This document shows, piece after piece, positions 1 through 14,900 of a stretch of 64,000 nt of DNA. A model generated the notes under the pieces. That model ran no database searches. It was not told where the DNA came from and was given only the letters and a program-made list of their open reading frames with translations. Source of the DNA: Terebella lapidaria (Eukaryota; Annelida; Polychaeta; Terebellida; Terebellidae); assembly GCA_949152475.1 (NCBI GenBank), contig OX424559.1, forward strand, positions 17,887,809 through 17,951,808, read 5' to 3'. Every line of letters starts with the position of its first letter. Position 1 is the first letter of the stretch. Position numbers and translations under genes: made by a program.

Positions 1-59
1 CAACATCCGAACTGCACCCCTATGGCAAATTTCTGGATCCGCCTCTAGTTTTAATATGA

Positions 60-250
60 AGACAGTTCCTCTACATTGACTTCAAAATTGTTTCTTAGGT
101 TACCGACACATGACCTATTGCCGTGGCGTTTCGTCAGGCGTCGCCTTTCGCCCGTTAGCAATTATATTCTGAAATCCGTAGGATGGAATTGCTTGAAAAT
201 CTACAGGAAGATTCTATGGGCGAAAATTCTGGCCCGTCTGGTGAGTTCCT
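60..250 (+). repeat. Truncated copy of a dispersed element
   Basis: The stretch with TTACCGACACATGACC, GTGGCGTTTCGTC and the run CCCGTTAGCAA matches, in order and orientation, 62,550-62,720 and in part 52,590-52,670. It stops just before the 39-bp array, so the array lies inside or against a broken copy of this element. No coding potential is seen in the first 285 bases. Confidence 0.7.
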
Positions 251-284
251 GAAATATCAGCGCAATGCACAGAAATGACCTGAA

Positions 285-2900
285 ACTTAGGACAGGGGAA
301 CAAATGATGTACGTGTACACATTGGATAGGGCAGGGGAACAAATGATGTACGTGTACACACTGGATAGGGCAGGGGAACAAATGGTGTACATGTACACAC
401 TGGATAGGACAGAGGAACAAATGGTGTACATGTACACACTGGATAGAGCAGAGGAACAAATGATGTACGTGTACACACTGGATAGGGCAGAGGAACAAAT
501 GATCTACGTGTACGCACTGAATAGGGCAGGGAAACAACTGATGTACGTGTGCACACTGGATAGAGCAGGGGAACAAATGATGCACATGTACACGCTGGAT
601 AGGACAGGGAACAAATGATGTACATGTACACACTGGATAGGACAGGGGAACAAATGATATACGTGTACACACTGGATAAGGCAGGGGAACCAATGATGTA
701 CGTGTACCCACTGGATAGGACAGGGGAACAAATGATGTACAAGTACACACTGGATAAGACAAGGGAACAAATGATGTACGTGTACACACTGTGTAAGGCA
801 GGGAAACAAATGATGTACGTGTACACGCTGGATAGGGCAGGGGAAGAAATGATGTACGTGTACACACTGGATAAGACAGGGGAACAAATGATGTACAAGT
901 ACACACTGGATAAGACAAGGGAACAAATGATGTACAAGTACACACTGGATAAGACAAGGGAACAAATGATGTACTGTACACGCTGGATAGGGCAGGGTAA
1001 GAAATGATGTACGTGTACACATTGAATGGTTAAGGGGAACTAATGATGTACGTGTACATATAGGATTAGGCAAGGGAACAAATGATGTACTGTACACACT
1101 TTGTAGGGCAGGGGAACAAATGATGTACATGTACACACTGGATAAGGCAGGGGAACCAATGATGTACGTGTACACACTGGATAAGACAGGGGAACAAATG
1201 ATGCACGTGTACACACTGTGTAAGGCAGGGGAACAAATGATGTACGTGTACACACTGGATAAGGCAGGGGAACCAATGATGTACGTGTACACACTGGATA
1301 AGACAGGGGAACAAATGATGCACGTGTACACACTGTGTAAGGCAGGGGAACAAATGATGTACGTGTACACACTGGATAAGGCAGGGGAACCAATGATGTA
1401 CGTGTACACACTGTGTAAGGCAGGGAAACAACTGATGTACGTGTACACACTGGATAGAGCAGCGGAACAAATGATGTACGTGTACACACTGAATAGGGCA
1501 GGGAAACAACTGATGTACGTGTACACACTGGACAAGGCAGGGGAACAAATGATGTACGTGTACACACTGAATAGGGCAGGGAAACAACTGATGTACATGT
1601 ACACACTGGATAGGGCAGGGGAACAAATGATGTACGTGTACACACTGGATAGGGCAGGGAAACAAATGATGTACGTGTACACACTGGATAGGGCCGGGAA
1701 ACAACTGATGTACGTGTACACACTGGATAAAGCAGGGGAACAAATGATGCATGTGTACATGCTGGATAGGACAGGGGAACAAATGATGTACATGTACACA
1801 CTGGACAGGACAGGGGAACATATGATGTACATGTACACACTAGATAGAGCAGGGGAACAAATGATGTACGTGTACACACTGGATAGAGCAGAGGAACAAA
1901 TGATGTACGTGTACACACTGGATAGAGCGATGGAACAAATGATTTATGTGTACACACTGGATAGGGCAGGGGAACAAATGATGTACGTGTACACACTGGA
2001 TAGAGCAGGGGAACAAATGATGTACATGTACACACTGGACAGGACAGGGGAACATATGATGTACATGTACACACTAGATAGAGCAGGGGAACAAATGATG
2101 TACGTGTACACACTGGATAGAGCAGGGGAACAAATGATGTACGTGTACACACTGGATAGAGCAGGGGAACAAATGATGTACGTGTACACACTGGATAAAA
2201 CAGGGGAACAAATGATGTACGTGTACACACTGGATAGAGCAGAGGAACAAATGATGTACGTGTACACACTGGATAGAGCAGGGCAACAAATGATGTACGC
2301 GTACACACTGGATAGAGCAGAGGAACAAATGATGTATGTGTACACACTGGATAGAGCGATGGAACAAATGATTTATGTGTACACACTGGATAGGGCAGGG
2401 GAACAAATGATGTACGTGTACACACTGGATAGGGCAGGGGGGACAAATGATGTACGCGTACACACTGGATAGAGCAGAGGAACAAATGATGTATGTGTAC
2501 ACACTGGATAGAGCGATGGAACAAATGATTTATGTGTACACACTGGATAGGGCAGGGGAACAAATGATGTACGTGTACACACTGGATAGGGCAGGGGAAC
2601 AAATGATGTACGTGTACACACTGGATAGGGCAGGGAAACAACTGATGTACGTGTACACACTGGATAAAGCAGGGGAACAAATGATGCATGTGTACATGCT
2701 GGATAGGACAGGGGAACAAATGATGTACATGTACACACTAGATAGAGCAGGGGAACAAATGATGTACGTGTACACACTGGATAAAACAGGGGAACAAATG
2801 ATGTACGTGTACACACTGGATAGAGCAGGGGAACAAATGATGTACGTGTACACACTGGATAAAACAGGGGAACAAATGATGTAAGTGTACACACTGGATA
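285..2900 (+). repeat. Satellite domain A (mixed units, left edge)
   Basis: Units alternate among GGATAGGACAGG, GGATAAGACAGG, GGATAAGGCAGG and GTGTAAGGCAGG types, often with GTACATGTACAC in place of GTACGTGTACAC. A two-unit pattern ending CAGGGGAACCAATG repeats near 1,150-1,400. The first unit at the left edge is already close to consensus, so there is no decay gradient here. Confidence 0.8.
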
Positions 2901-5900
2901 AAACAGGGGAACAAATGATGTACGTGTACACACTGGATAGAGCAGAGGAACAAATGATGTACGTGTACACACTGGATAAAACAGGGGAACAAATGATGTA
3001 CGTGTACACACTGGATAGAGCAGGGGAACAAATGATGTACGTGTACACACTGGATAAAACAGGGGAACAAATGATGTACGTGTACACACTGGATAGAGCA
3101 GAGGAACAAATGATGTACATGTACACACTGGATAGAGCAGGGCAACAAATGATGTATGCGTACACACTGGATAGAGCAGAGGAACAAATGATGTATGTGT
3201 ACACACTGGATAGAGCGATGGAACAAATGATGTACGTGTACACACTAGATAGGGCAGGGGAACAAATGATGTACGTGTACACACTGGATAGGGCAGGGGA
3301 ACAAATGATGTACGTGTACACACTGGATAGAGCAGGGCAACAAATGATGTACGTGTACACACTGGATAGGGCAGGGGAACAAATGATGTACGTGTACACA
3401 CTGGATAGAGCAAGGCAACAAATGATGTACGTGTACACACTGGATAAAACAGGGGAACAAATGATGTACGTGTACACACTGGATGGAGCAGGGCAACAAA
3501 TGATGTACGTGTACACACTGGATAGGGCAGGACAACAAATGATGTACGTGTACACACTAGATAGAGCAAGGCAACAAATGATGTACGTGTACACACTGGA
3601 TGGAGCAGGGCAACAAATGATGTACGTGTACACACTGGATAGAGCAGGGCAACAAATGATGTACGTGTACACACTGGATGGAGCAGGGCAACAAATGATG
3701 TACGTGTACACACTGGATAGAGCAGAGGAACAAATGATGTATGTGTACACACTGGATAGAGCAAGGCAACAAATGATGTACGTGTACGCACTAGATAGAG
3801 CAGGGCAACAAATGATGTACGTGTACACACTGGATAGAGCAGGGCAACAAATGATGTACGTGTACACACTGGATAGAGCAGGGCAACAAATGATGTACGT
3901 GTACACACTGGATAGAGCAGGGCAACAAATGATGTACGTGTGCGCACTAGATAGAGCAGGGCAACAAATGATGTACGTGTACACACTGGATAGAGCAGAG
4001 CAACAAATGATGTACGTGTACACACTGGATAGAGCAAGGGAACAAATGATGTACGTGTACACACTGGATAGAGCAGGACAACAAATGATGTACGTGTACA
4101 CACTGGATAGAGCAAGGCAACAAATGATGTACGTGTACACACTGGATAGAGCAAGGCAACAAATGATGTACGTGTACACACTGGATAGAGCAGGACAACA
4201 AATGATGTACGTGTACACACTGGATAGAGCAGGACAACAAATGATGTACGTGTACACACTGGATAGAGCAGGACAACAAATGATGTACGTGTACACACTG
4301 GATAGAGCAAGGCAACAAATGATGTACGCGTACACACTGGATAGAGCAGGGGAACAAATGATGTACGTGTACACACTGGATAGGGCAAGGCAACAAATGA
4401 TGTACGTGTACACACTGGATAGAGCAGGGCAACAAATGATGCACGTGTACACACTGGATAGAGAAGAGGAACAAATGATGTACGTGTACACACAGGATAG
4501 GGCAGAGGAACAAATGATGTACGTGTACACACTGGATAGAGCAAGGCAACAAATGATGTACGTGTACACATTGGATAGAGCAGGCGAACTAATGATGTAC
4601 TTGTACACACTGGATAGAGCAGGGCAACAAATGATGTACGAGTACACACTGGATAGAGCAAGGCAACAAATGATGTACGTGTACACACTAGATAGGGCAG
4701 AGGAACAAATGATGTACGTGTACACACTGGATAGAGCAGGGCAACAAATGATGTACGTGTACACACTGGATAGGGCAGAGGAACAAATGATGTACGTGTA
4801 CACACTGGATAGGGCAGAGGAACAAATGATGTACGTGTACACACTGGATAGAGCAGAGGAACAAATGATGTACGTGTACACACTGGATAGAGCAAGGCAA
4901 CAAATGATGTACGTGTACACATGATGTACGTGTACACACTGGATAGGGCAGAGGAACAAATGATGTACGTGTACACACTGGATAGGGCAGAGGAACAAAT
5001 GATGTACGTGTACACACTGGATAGAGCAAGGCAACAAATGATGTACGTGTACACACTGGATAGAGCAGAGGAACAAATTATGTACGTGTACACACTGGAT
5101 AGAGCAAGGGAACAAATGATGTACGTGTACACACTGGATAGAGCAGGGCAACAAATGATGTACGTGTACACACTGGATAGAGCAGAGTAACAAATGATGT
5201 ACGTGTACACACTAGATAGAGCAGGGCAACAAACGATGTACGTGTACACACTAGATAGAGCAGAGGAACAAATGATGTACGTGTACACACTGGATAGAGC
5301 AAGGGAACAAATGATGTACGTGTACACACTGGATAGAGCAGTGGAACAAATGATGTACGTGTACACACTGGATAGAGCAGAGGAACAAATGATGTACGTG
5401 TACACACTGGATAGAGCAGGGGAACAAATGATGTACGTGTACACACTGGATAGAGCAGGGCAACAAATGATGTACGTGTGCACACTAGATAGAGCAGGGG
5501 AACAAATGATGTACGTGTACACACTGGATAGAGCAAGGCAACAAATGATGTACGTGTACACACTGGATAGAGCAGGGCAACAAATGATGTACGTGTACAC
5601 ACTGGATAGAGCAATGGAACGAATGATGTACGTGTACACACTGGATAGAGCAGGGCAACAAATGATGTACGTGTACACACTGGATAGAGCAGGGCAACAA
5701 ATGATGTACGTGTACACACTGGATAGAGCAGGGCAACAAATGATGTACGTGTGCACACTAGATAGAGCAGTGGAACAAATGATGTACGTGTACACACTAG
5801 ATAGAGCAGAGCAACAAATGATGTACGTGTACACACTGGATAGAGCAGGGCAACAAATGATGTACGTGTACACACTAGATAGAGCAGGGCAACAAATGAT

Positions 5901-8900
5901 GTACGTTTACACACTGGATAGAGCAGGGCAACAAATGATGTACGTGTGCACACTAGATAGAGCAAGGGAACAAATGATGTACGTGTACACACTGGATAGA
6001 GCAGTGGAACAAATGATGTACGTGTACACACTAGATAGAGCAGAGCAACAAATGATGTACGTGTACACACTGGATAGAGCAGGGGAACAAATGATGTACG
6101 TGTACACACTGGATAGAGCAGGGGAACAAATGATGTACGTGTACACACTGGATAGAGCAAGTGAACAAATGATGTACGTGTACACACTGGATAGAGCAGA
6201 GGAACAAATGATGTACGTTTACACACTGGATAGAGCAGGGCAACAAATGATGTACGTGTACACACTGGATAGAGCAGAGGAACAAATGATGTACGTGTAC
6301 ACACTGGATAGAGCAGGGCAACAAATGATGTACGTTTACACACTGGATAGAGCAGGGCAACAAATGATGTACGTGTGCACACTAGATAGAGCAAGGGAAC
6401 AAATGATGTACGTGTACACACTAGATAGAGCAGGGCAACAAATGATGTACGTGTACACACTGGATAGAGCAGGGCAACAAATGATGTACGTGTACACACT
6501 AGATAGAGCAAGGGAACAAATGATGTACGTGTACACACTGGATAGAGCAGTGGAACAAATGATGTACGTGTACACACTAGATAGAGCAGAGCAACAAATG
6601 ATGTACGTGTACACACTGGATAGAGCAGGGGAACAAATGATGTACGTGTACACACTGGATAGAGCAGGGGAACAAATGATGTACGTGTACACACTGGATA
6701 GAGCAAGTGAACAAATGATGTACGTGTACACACTGGATAGAGCAGGGCAACAAATGATGTACGTGTACACACTGGATAGAGCAGGGCAACAAATGATGTA
6801 CGTGTACACACTAGATAGAGCAGGGGAACAAATGATGTACGTGTACACACTGGATAGAGCAGAGGAACAAATGATGTACGTGTACACACTGGATAGAGCA
6901 GGGCAACAAATGATGTACGTGTACACACTGGATAGAGCAGGGCAACAAATGATGTACGTGTGCACACTGGATAGAGCAAGGCAACAAATGATGTACGTGT
7001 ACACACTGGATAGAGCAGGTGAACAAATGATGTACGTGTACACACTGGATAGAGCAGGAGAACAAATGATGTACGTGTACACACTGGATAGGGCAGGGCA
7101 ACAAATGATGTACGTGTACACACTGGATAGAGCAGGGCAACAAATGATGTACGTGTGCACACTGGATAGAGCAAGGCAACAAATGATGTACGTGTACACA
7201 CTGGATAGAGCAGGGTAACAAATGATGTACGTGTACACACTGGATAGAGCAGGGGAACAAATGATGTACGTGTACACACTAGATAGAGCAGGGGAACAAA
7301 TGATGTACGTGTACACACTAGATAGAGCAGGGCAACAAATGATGTACGTGTACACACTGGATAGAGCAGGGGAACTAATGATGTACGTGTACACACTGGA
7401 TAGAGCAGGGGAACTAATGATGTACGTGTACACACTAGATAGAGCAGGGCAACAAATGATGTACGTGTACACACTGGATAGTGCAGAGGAACAAATGATG
7501 TACGTGTACACACTGGATAGAGCAGAGGAACAAATGATGTACGTGTACACACTGGATAGAGCAAGGCAACAAATGATGTACGTGTACACACTGGATAAGG
7601 CAGGGGAACAAATGATGTACGTGTACACACTGGATAGAGCAGGGCAACAAATGATGTACGTGTACACACTGGATAGAGCAGAGGAACAAATGATGTACGT
7701 GTACACACTGGATAGGGCAGGGCAACAAATGATGTACGTGTACACACTGGATAGAGCAGGGGAACAAATGATGTACGTGTACACACTGGATAGAGCAAGG
7801 CAACAAATGATGTACGTGTACACACTGGATAGAGCAAGGCAACAAATGATGTACGTGTACACACAGGATAGAGCAGGGCAACAAATGATGTACGTGTACA
7901 CACTGGATAGAGCAATGGAACAAATGATGTACGTGTACACACTGGATAGAGCAAGGCAACAAATGATGTACGTGTACACACTGGATAGAGCAGGGCAACA
8001 AATGATGTACGTGTACACACTGGATAGAGCAAGGCAACAAATGATGTACGTGTACACACTGGATAGAGCAGGGCAACAAATGATGTACGTGTACACACTA
8101 GATAGAGCAGGGGAACAAATGATGTACGTGTACACACTGGATAGAGCAGAGGAACAAATGATGTACGTGTACACACAGGATAGAGCAAGGCAACAAATGA
8201 TGTACGTGTACACACTGGATAGAGCAGGGGACAAATGATGTACGTGTACACACTGGATAGAGCAATGGAACAAATGATGTACGTGTACACACTAGATAGA
8301 GCAGGGCAACAAATGATGTACGTGTACACACTAGATAGAGCAGGGCAACAAATGATGTACGTGTACACACTGGATAGAGCAGAGGAACAAATGATGTACG
8401 TGTACACACTGGATAGAGCAGGGCAACAAATGATGTACGTGTACACACTGGATAGAGCAGGGCAACAAATGATGTACGTGTACACACTAGATAGAGCAGG
8501 GGAACAAATGATGTACGTGTACACACTAGATAGAGCAGTGGAACAAATGATGTACGTGTACACACTAGATAGAGCAAGGCAACAAATGATGTACGTGTAC
8601 ACACTGGATAGAGCAGGGCAACAAATGATGTACGTGTACACACTGGATAGAGCAGTGGAACAAATGATGTACGTGTACACACTAGATAGAGCAGTGGAAC
8701 AAATGATGTACGTGTACACACTGGATAGAGCAGGGCAACAAATGATGTACGTGTACACACTGGATAGAGCAGGGAACAAATGATGTACGTGTACACACTG
8801 GATAGAGCAGTGGAACAAATGATGTACGTGTACACACTAGATAGAGCAAGGCAACAAATGATGTACGTGTACACACTAGATAGAGCAGGGCAACAAATGA

Positions 8901-11900
8901 TGTACGTGTACACACTGGATATAGCAAGGCAACAAATGATGTACGTGTACACACTGGATATAGCAAGGCAACAAATGATGTACGTGTACACACTGGATAG
9001 AGCAGGGCAACAAATGATGTACGTGTACACACTGGATAGAGCAAGGGAACAAATGATGTACGTGTACACACTGGATAGGGCAGGGGAACAAATGATGTAC
9101 GTGTACACACTGGATAGAGCAGGGGAACAAATGATGTACGTGTACACACTAGATAGAGCAGGGGAACAAATGATGTACGTGTACACACTGGATAGGGCAG
9201 GGCAACAAATGATGTACGTGTACACACTGGATAGAGCAGGGCAACAAATGATGTACGTGTACACACTGGATAGAGCAGGGCAACAAATGATGTACGTGTA
9301 CACACTGGATAGAGCAAGGGAACAAATGATGTACGTGTACACACTGGATAGGGCAGGGGAACAAATGATGTACGTGTACACACTGGATAGAGCAGGGGAA
9401 CAAATGATGTACGTGTACACACTGGATATAGCAAGGCAACAAATGATGTACGTGTACACACTGGATAGAGCAGGGCAACAAATGATGTACGTGTACACAC
9501 TGGATAGAGCAAGGGAACAAATGATGTACGTGTACACACTGGATAGGGCAGGGGAACAAATGATGTACGTGTACACACTGGATAGAGCAGGGGAACAAAT
9601 GATGTACGTGTACACACTAGATAGAGCAGGGGAACAAATGATGTACGTGTACACACTGGATAGGGCAGGGCAACAAATGATGTACGTGTACACACTGGAT
9701 AGAGCAGGGCAACAAATGATGTATGTGTACACACTGGATAGAGCAGAGGAACAAATGATGTATGTGTACACACTGGATATAGCAAGGCAACAAATGATGT
9801 ACGTGTACACACTAGATAGAGCAGGGCAACAAATGATGTATGTGTACACACTGGATAGAGCAGAGGAACAAATGATGTACGTGTACACACTGGATAGGGC
9901 AGAGGAACAAATGATGTACGTGTACACACTGGATAGAGCAGGGGAACAAATGATGTACGTGTACACACTAGATAGAGCAGGGGAACAAATGATGTACGTG
10001 TACACACTGGATAGGGCAGAGGAACAAATGATGTACGTGTACACACTGGATAGGGCAGAGGAACAAATGATGTACGTGTACACACTAGATAGAGCAGGGG
10101 AACAAATGATGTACGTGTACACACTGGATAGGGCAGAGGAACAAATGATGTACGTGTACACACTGGATAGAGCAGGGCAACAAATGATGTACGTGTACAC
10201 ACTGGATAGGGCAGAGGAACAAATGATGTACGTGTACACACTAGATAGAGCAATGGAACAAATGATGTACGTGTACACACTGGATAGAGCAGGGGAACTA
10301 TTGATGTACGTGTACACACTGGATAGAGCAGGGGAACTAATGATGTACGTGTACACATTGGATAGAGCAGGGGAACTAATGATGTACGTGTACACACTGG
10401 ATAGAGCAAGGCAACAAATGATGTACGTGTACACACTGGATAGAGCAGGGCAACAAATGATGTACGTGTACACACTGGATAGAGCAGGGGAACAAATGAT
10501 GTACGTGTACACACTGGATATAGCAAGGCAACAAATGATGTACGTGTACACACTGGATAAGGCAGGGGAACAAATGATGTATGTGTACACACTGGATAGA
10601 GCAAGGGAACAAATGATGTACGTGTACACACTGAATAGAGCAGGGCAACAAATGATGTACGTGTACACACTGGATAAGGCAGGGGAACAAATGATGTATG
10701 TGTACACACTGGATAGAGCAAGGGAACAAATGATGTACGTGTACACACTGGATAGAGCAGGGCAACAAATGATGTACGTGTACACACTGGATAAGGCAGG
10801 GGAACAAATGATGTATGTGTACACACTGGATAGGGCAAGGCAACAAATGATGTACGTGTACACACTGGATAGAGCAGGGCAACAAATGATGTACGTGTAC
10901 ACACTGGATAGAGCAGGGTAACAAATGATGTACGTGTACACACTGGATAGAGCAGGGGAACAAATGATGTACGTGTACACACTGGATAGAGCAGGGGAAC
11001 AAATGATGTACGTGTACACACTAGATAGAGCAGGGCAACAAATGATGTACGTGTACACACTGGATAGAGCAGGGGAACAAATGATGTACGTGTACACACT
11101 GGATAGAGCAGGGGAACAAATGATGTACGTGTACACACTGGATAGAGCAGGGGAACAAATGATGTACGTGTACACACTGGATAGAGCAAGGCAACAAATG
11201 ATGTACGTGTACACACTGGATAGAGCAGGGGAACAAATGATGTACGTGTACACACTGGATAGAGCAGGACAACAAATGATGTACGTGTACACACTGGATA
11301 GAGCAAGGCAACAAATGATGTACGTGTACACACTGGATAGAGCAAGGCAACAAATGATGTACGTGTACACACTGGATAGAGCAGGGCAACAAATGATGTA
11401 CGTGTACACACTAGATAGGGCAGGGCAACAAATGATGTACGTGTACACACTGGATAGAGCAGGGCAACAAATGCTGTACGTGTACACACAGGATAGAGCA
11501 AGGCAACAAATGATGTACGTGTACACACTGGATAGAGCAAGGCAACAAATGATGTACGTGTACACACTGGATAGAGCAGGGAACAAATGATGTACGTGTA
11601 CACACTGGATAGAGCAAGGCAACAAATGATGTACGTGTACACACTGGATAGAGCAGGGGAACAAATGATGTACGTGTACACACTGGATAGAGCAGAGGAA
11701 CAAATGATGTACGTGTACACACTGGATAGAGCAGGGGAACAAATGATGTACGTGTACACACTGGATAGGGCAGAGGAACAAATGATGTACGTGTACACAC
11801 TGGATAGAGCAGGGGAACAAATGATGTACGTGTACACACTGGATAGAGCAGAGAAACAAATGATGTACGTGTACACACTGGATAAAGCAAGGGAACAAAT

Positions 11901-14900
11901 GATGTACGTGTACACACAAGATAGAGCAGGGCAACAAATGATGTACGTGTACACACCGGATAGAGCAAGGCAACAAATGATGTACGTGTACACACTAGAT
12001 AGAGCAGGGCAACAAATGATATACTTGTACACACTGGATAGAGCAGGGCAACAAATGATGTACTTGTACACACTGGATAGAGCAGGGCAACAAATGATGT
12101 ACGTGTACACACCGGATAGAGCAAGGCAACAAATGATGTACGTGTACACACAGCATAGAGCAAGGCAACATATGATGTACGTGTACACACTGGATAAAAC
12201 AGGGTAACAAATGATGTACGTGTACACACTGGATAGAGCAGGGGAACAAATGATGTACGTGTACACACTGGATAGAGCAAGGCAACAAATGATGTACGTG
12301 TACACACTGGATAGAGCAGGGGAACAAATGATGTACGTGTACACACTGGATAGAGCAGAGGAACAAATGATGTACGTGTACACACTGGATAGGGCAGAGG
12401 AACAAATGATGTACGTGTACACACTGGATAGAGCAGTGGAACAAATGATGTACGTGTACACACTGGATAGAGCAGGGGAACAAATGATGTACGTGTACAC
12501 ACTAGATAGGGCAGAGGAACAAATGGTGTACGTGTACACACTGGATAGAGCAGTGGAACAAATGATGTACGTGTACACACTGGATAGGGCAGAGGAACAA
12601 ATGGTGTACGTGTACACACTGGATAGAGCAGTGGAACAAATGATGTACGTGTACACACTGGATAGGGCAGAGGAACAAATGGTGTACGTGTACACACTGG
12701 ATAGAGCAGTGGAACAAATGATGTACGTGTACACACTGGATAGAGCAGAGGAACAAATGATGTACGTGTACACACTGGATAAAGCAAGGGAACAAATGAT
12801 GTACGTGTACACACAAGATAGAGCAGGGCAACAAATGATGTACGTGTACACACCGGATAGAGCAAGGCAACAAATGATGTACGTGTACACACAGCATAGA
12901 ACAAGGCAACATATGATGTACGTGTACACACTGGATAAAACAGGGTAACAAATGATGTACGTGTACACACTGGATAGAGCAGGGGAACAAATGATGTACG
13001 TGTACACACTGGATAGAGCAAGGCAACAAATGATGTACGTGTACACACTGGATAGAGCAGGGGAACAAATGATGTACGTGTACACACTGGATAGAGCAGA
13101 GGAACAAATGATGTACGTGTACACACTGGATAGAGCAGGGGAACAAATGATGTACGTGTACACACTAGATAGGGCAGGGGAACAAATGATGTACGTGTAC
13201 ACACTGGATAGAGCAGGGGAACAAATGATGTACGTGTACACACTAGATAGAGCAGGGGAACAAATGATGTACGTGTACACACCGGATAGAGCAAGGCAAC
13301 AAATGATGTACGTGTACACACTGGATAGAGCAGGAGAACAAATGATGTACGTGTACACACTAGATAGGGCAGGGCAACAAATGATGTACGTGTACACACT
13401 GGATAGAGCAGGGCATCAAATGCTGTACGTGTACACACAGGATAGAGCAAGGCAACAAATGATGTACGTGTACACACTGGATAGAGCAAGGCAACAAATG
13501 ATGTACGTGTACACACTGGATAGAGCAGGGAACAAATGATGTACGTGTACACACTGGATAGAGCAAGGCAACAAATGATGTACGTGTACACACTGGATAG
13601 AGCAGGGGAACAAATGATGTACGTGTACACACTGGATAGAGCAGAGGAATAAATGATGTACGTGTACACACTGGATAGAGCAGGGGAACAAATGATGTAC
13701 GTGTACACACTGGATAGGGCAGAGGAACAAATGATGTACGTGTACACACTGGATAGAGCAGGGAACAAATGATGTATGTGTACACACTGGATAGAGCAGT
13801 GGAACAAATGATGTACGTGTACACACTGGATAGAGCAGAGGAACAAATGATGTACGTGTACACACTGGATAAAGCAAGGGAACAAATGATGTACGTGTAC
13901 ACACAAGATAGAGCAGGGCAACAAATGATGTACGTGTACACACCGGATAGAGCAAGGCAACAAATGATGTACTTGTACACACAGGATAGAGCAAGGCAAA
14001 ATATGATGTACGTGTACACACTGGATAGAGCAGGGGAACAAATGATGTACGTGTACACACTGGATAGAGCAGGGGAACAAATGATGTACGTGTACACACT
14101 GGATAGAGCAGGGGAACAAATGATGTACGTGTACACACTAGATAGAGCAGGGGAACAAATGATGTACGTGTACACACCGGATAGAGCAAGGCAACAAATG
14201 ATGTACGTGTACACACTGGATAGAGCAGGGCAACAAATGATGTACGTGTACACACTGGATAGAGCAGGGGAACAAATGATGTACGTGTACACACTGGATA
14301 GAGCAGAGGAACAAATGATGTACGTGTACACACTGGATAGAGCAGAGTAACAAATGATGTACGTGTACACACTGGATAGAGCAAGGCAACAAATGATGTA
14401 CGTGTACACACTGGATAGAGCAGGGCAACAAATGGTGTACGTGTACACACTGGATAGAGCAGGGGAACAAATGATGTACGTGTACACACTGGATAGAGCA
14501 GGGGAACAAATGATGTACGTGTACACACTGGATAGAGCAGAGTAACAAATGATGTACGTGTACACACTGGATAGAGCAAGGCAACAAATGATGTACGTGT
14601 ACACACTGGATAGAGCAGGGGAACAAATGATGTACGTGTACACACTGGATAGAGCAGAGTAACAAATGATGTACGTGTACACACTGGATAGAGCAGGGGA
14701 ACAAATGATGTACGTGTACACACTGGATAGAGCAGGGGAACAAATGATGTACGTGTACACACTGGATAGAGCAGAGTAACAAATGATGTACGTGTACACA
14801 CTGGATAGAGCAAGGCAACAAATGATGTACGTGTACACACTGGATAGAGCAGGGCAACAAATGGTGTACGTGTACACACTGGATAGAGCAGGGCAACAAA

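Noticed and set aside
8780..10921. 713-codon plus-strand frame of MMYVYTLDRAGEQ repeats as a repetitive secreted or structural protein
   Set aside because: It has no signal peptide and no unique N- or C-terminal region. It is bounded only by a 38-bp unit and a TAA variant of the repeat.
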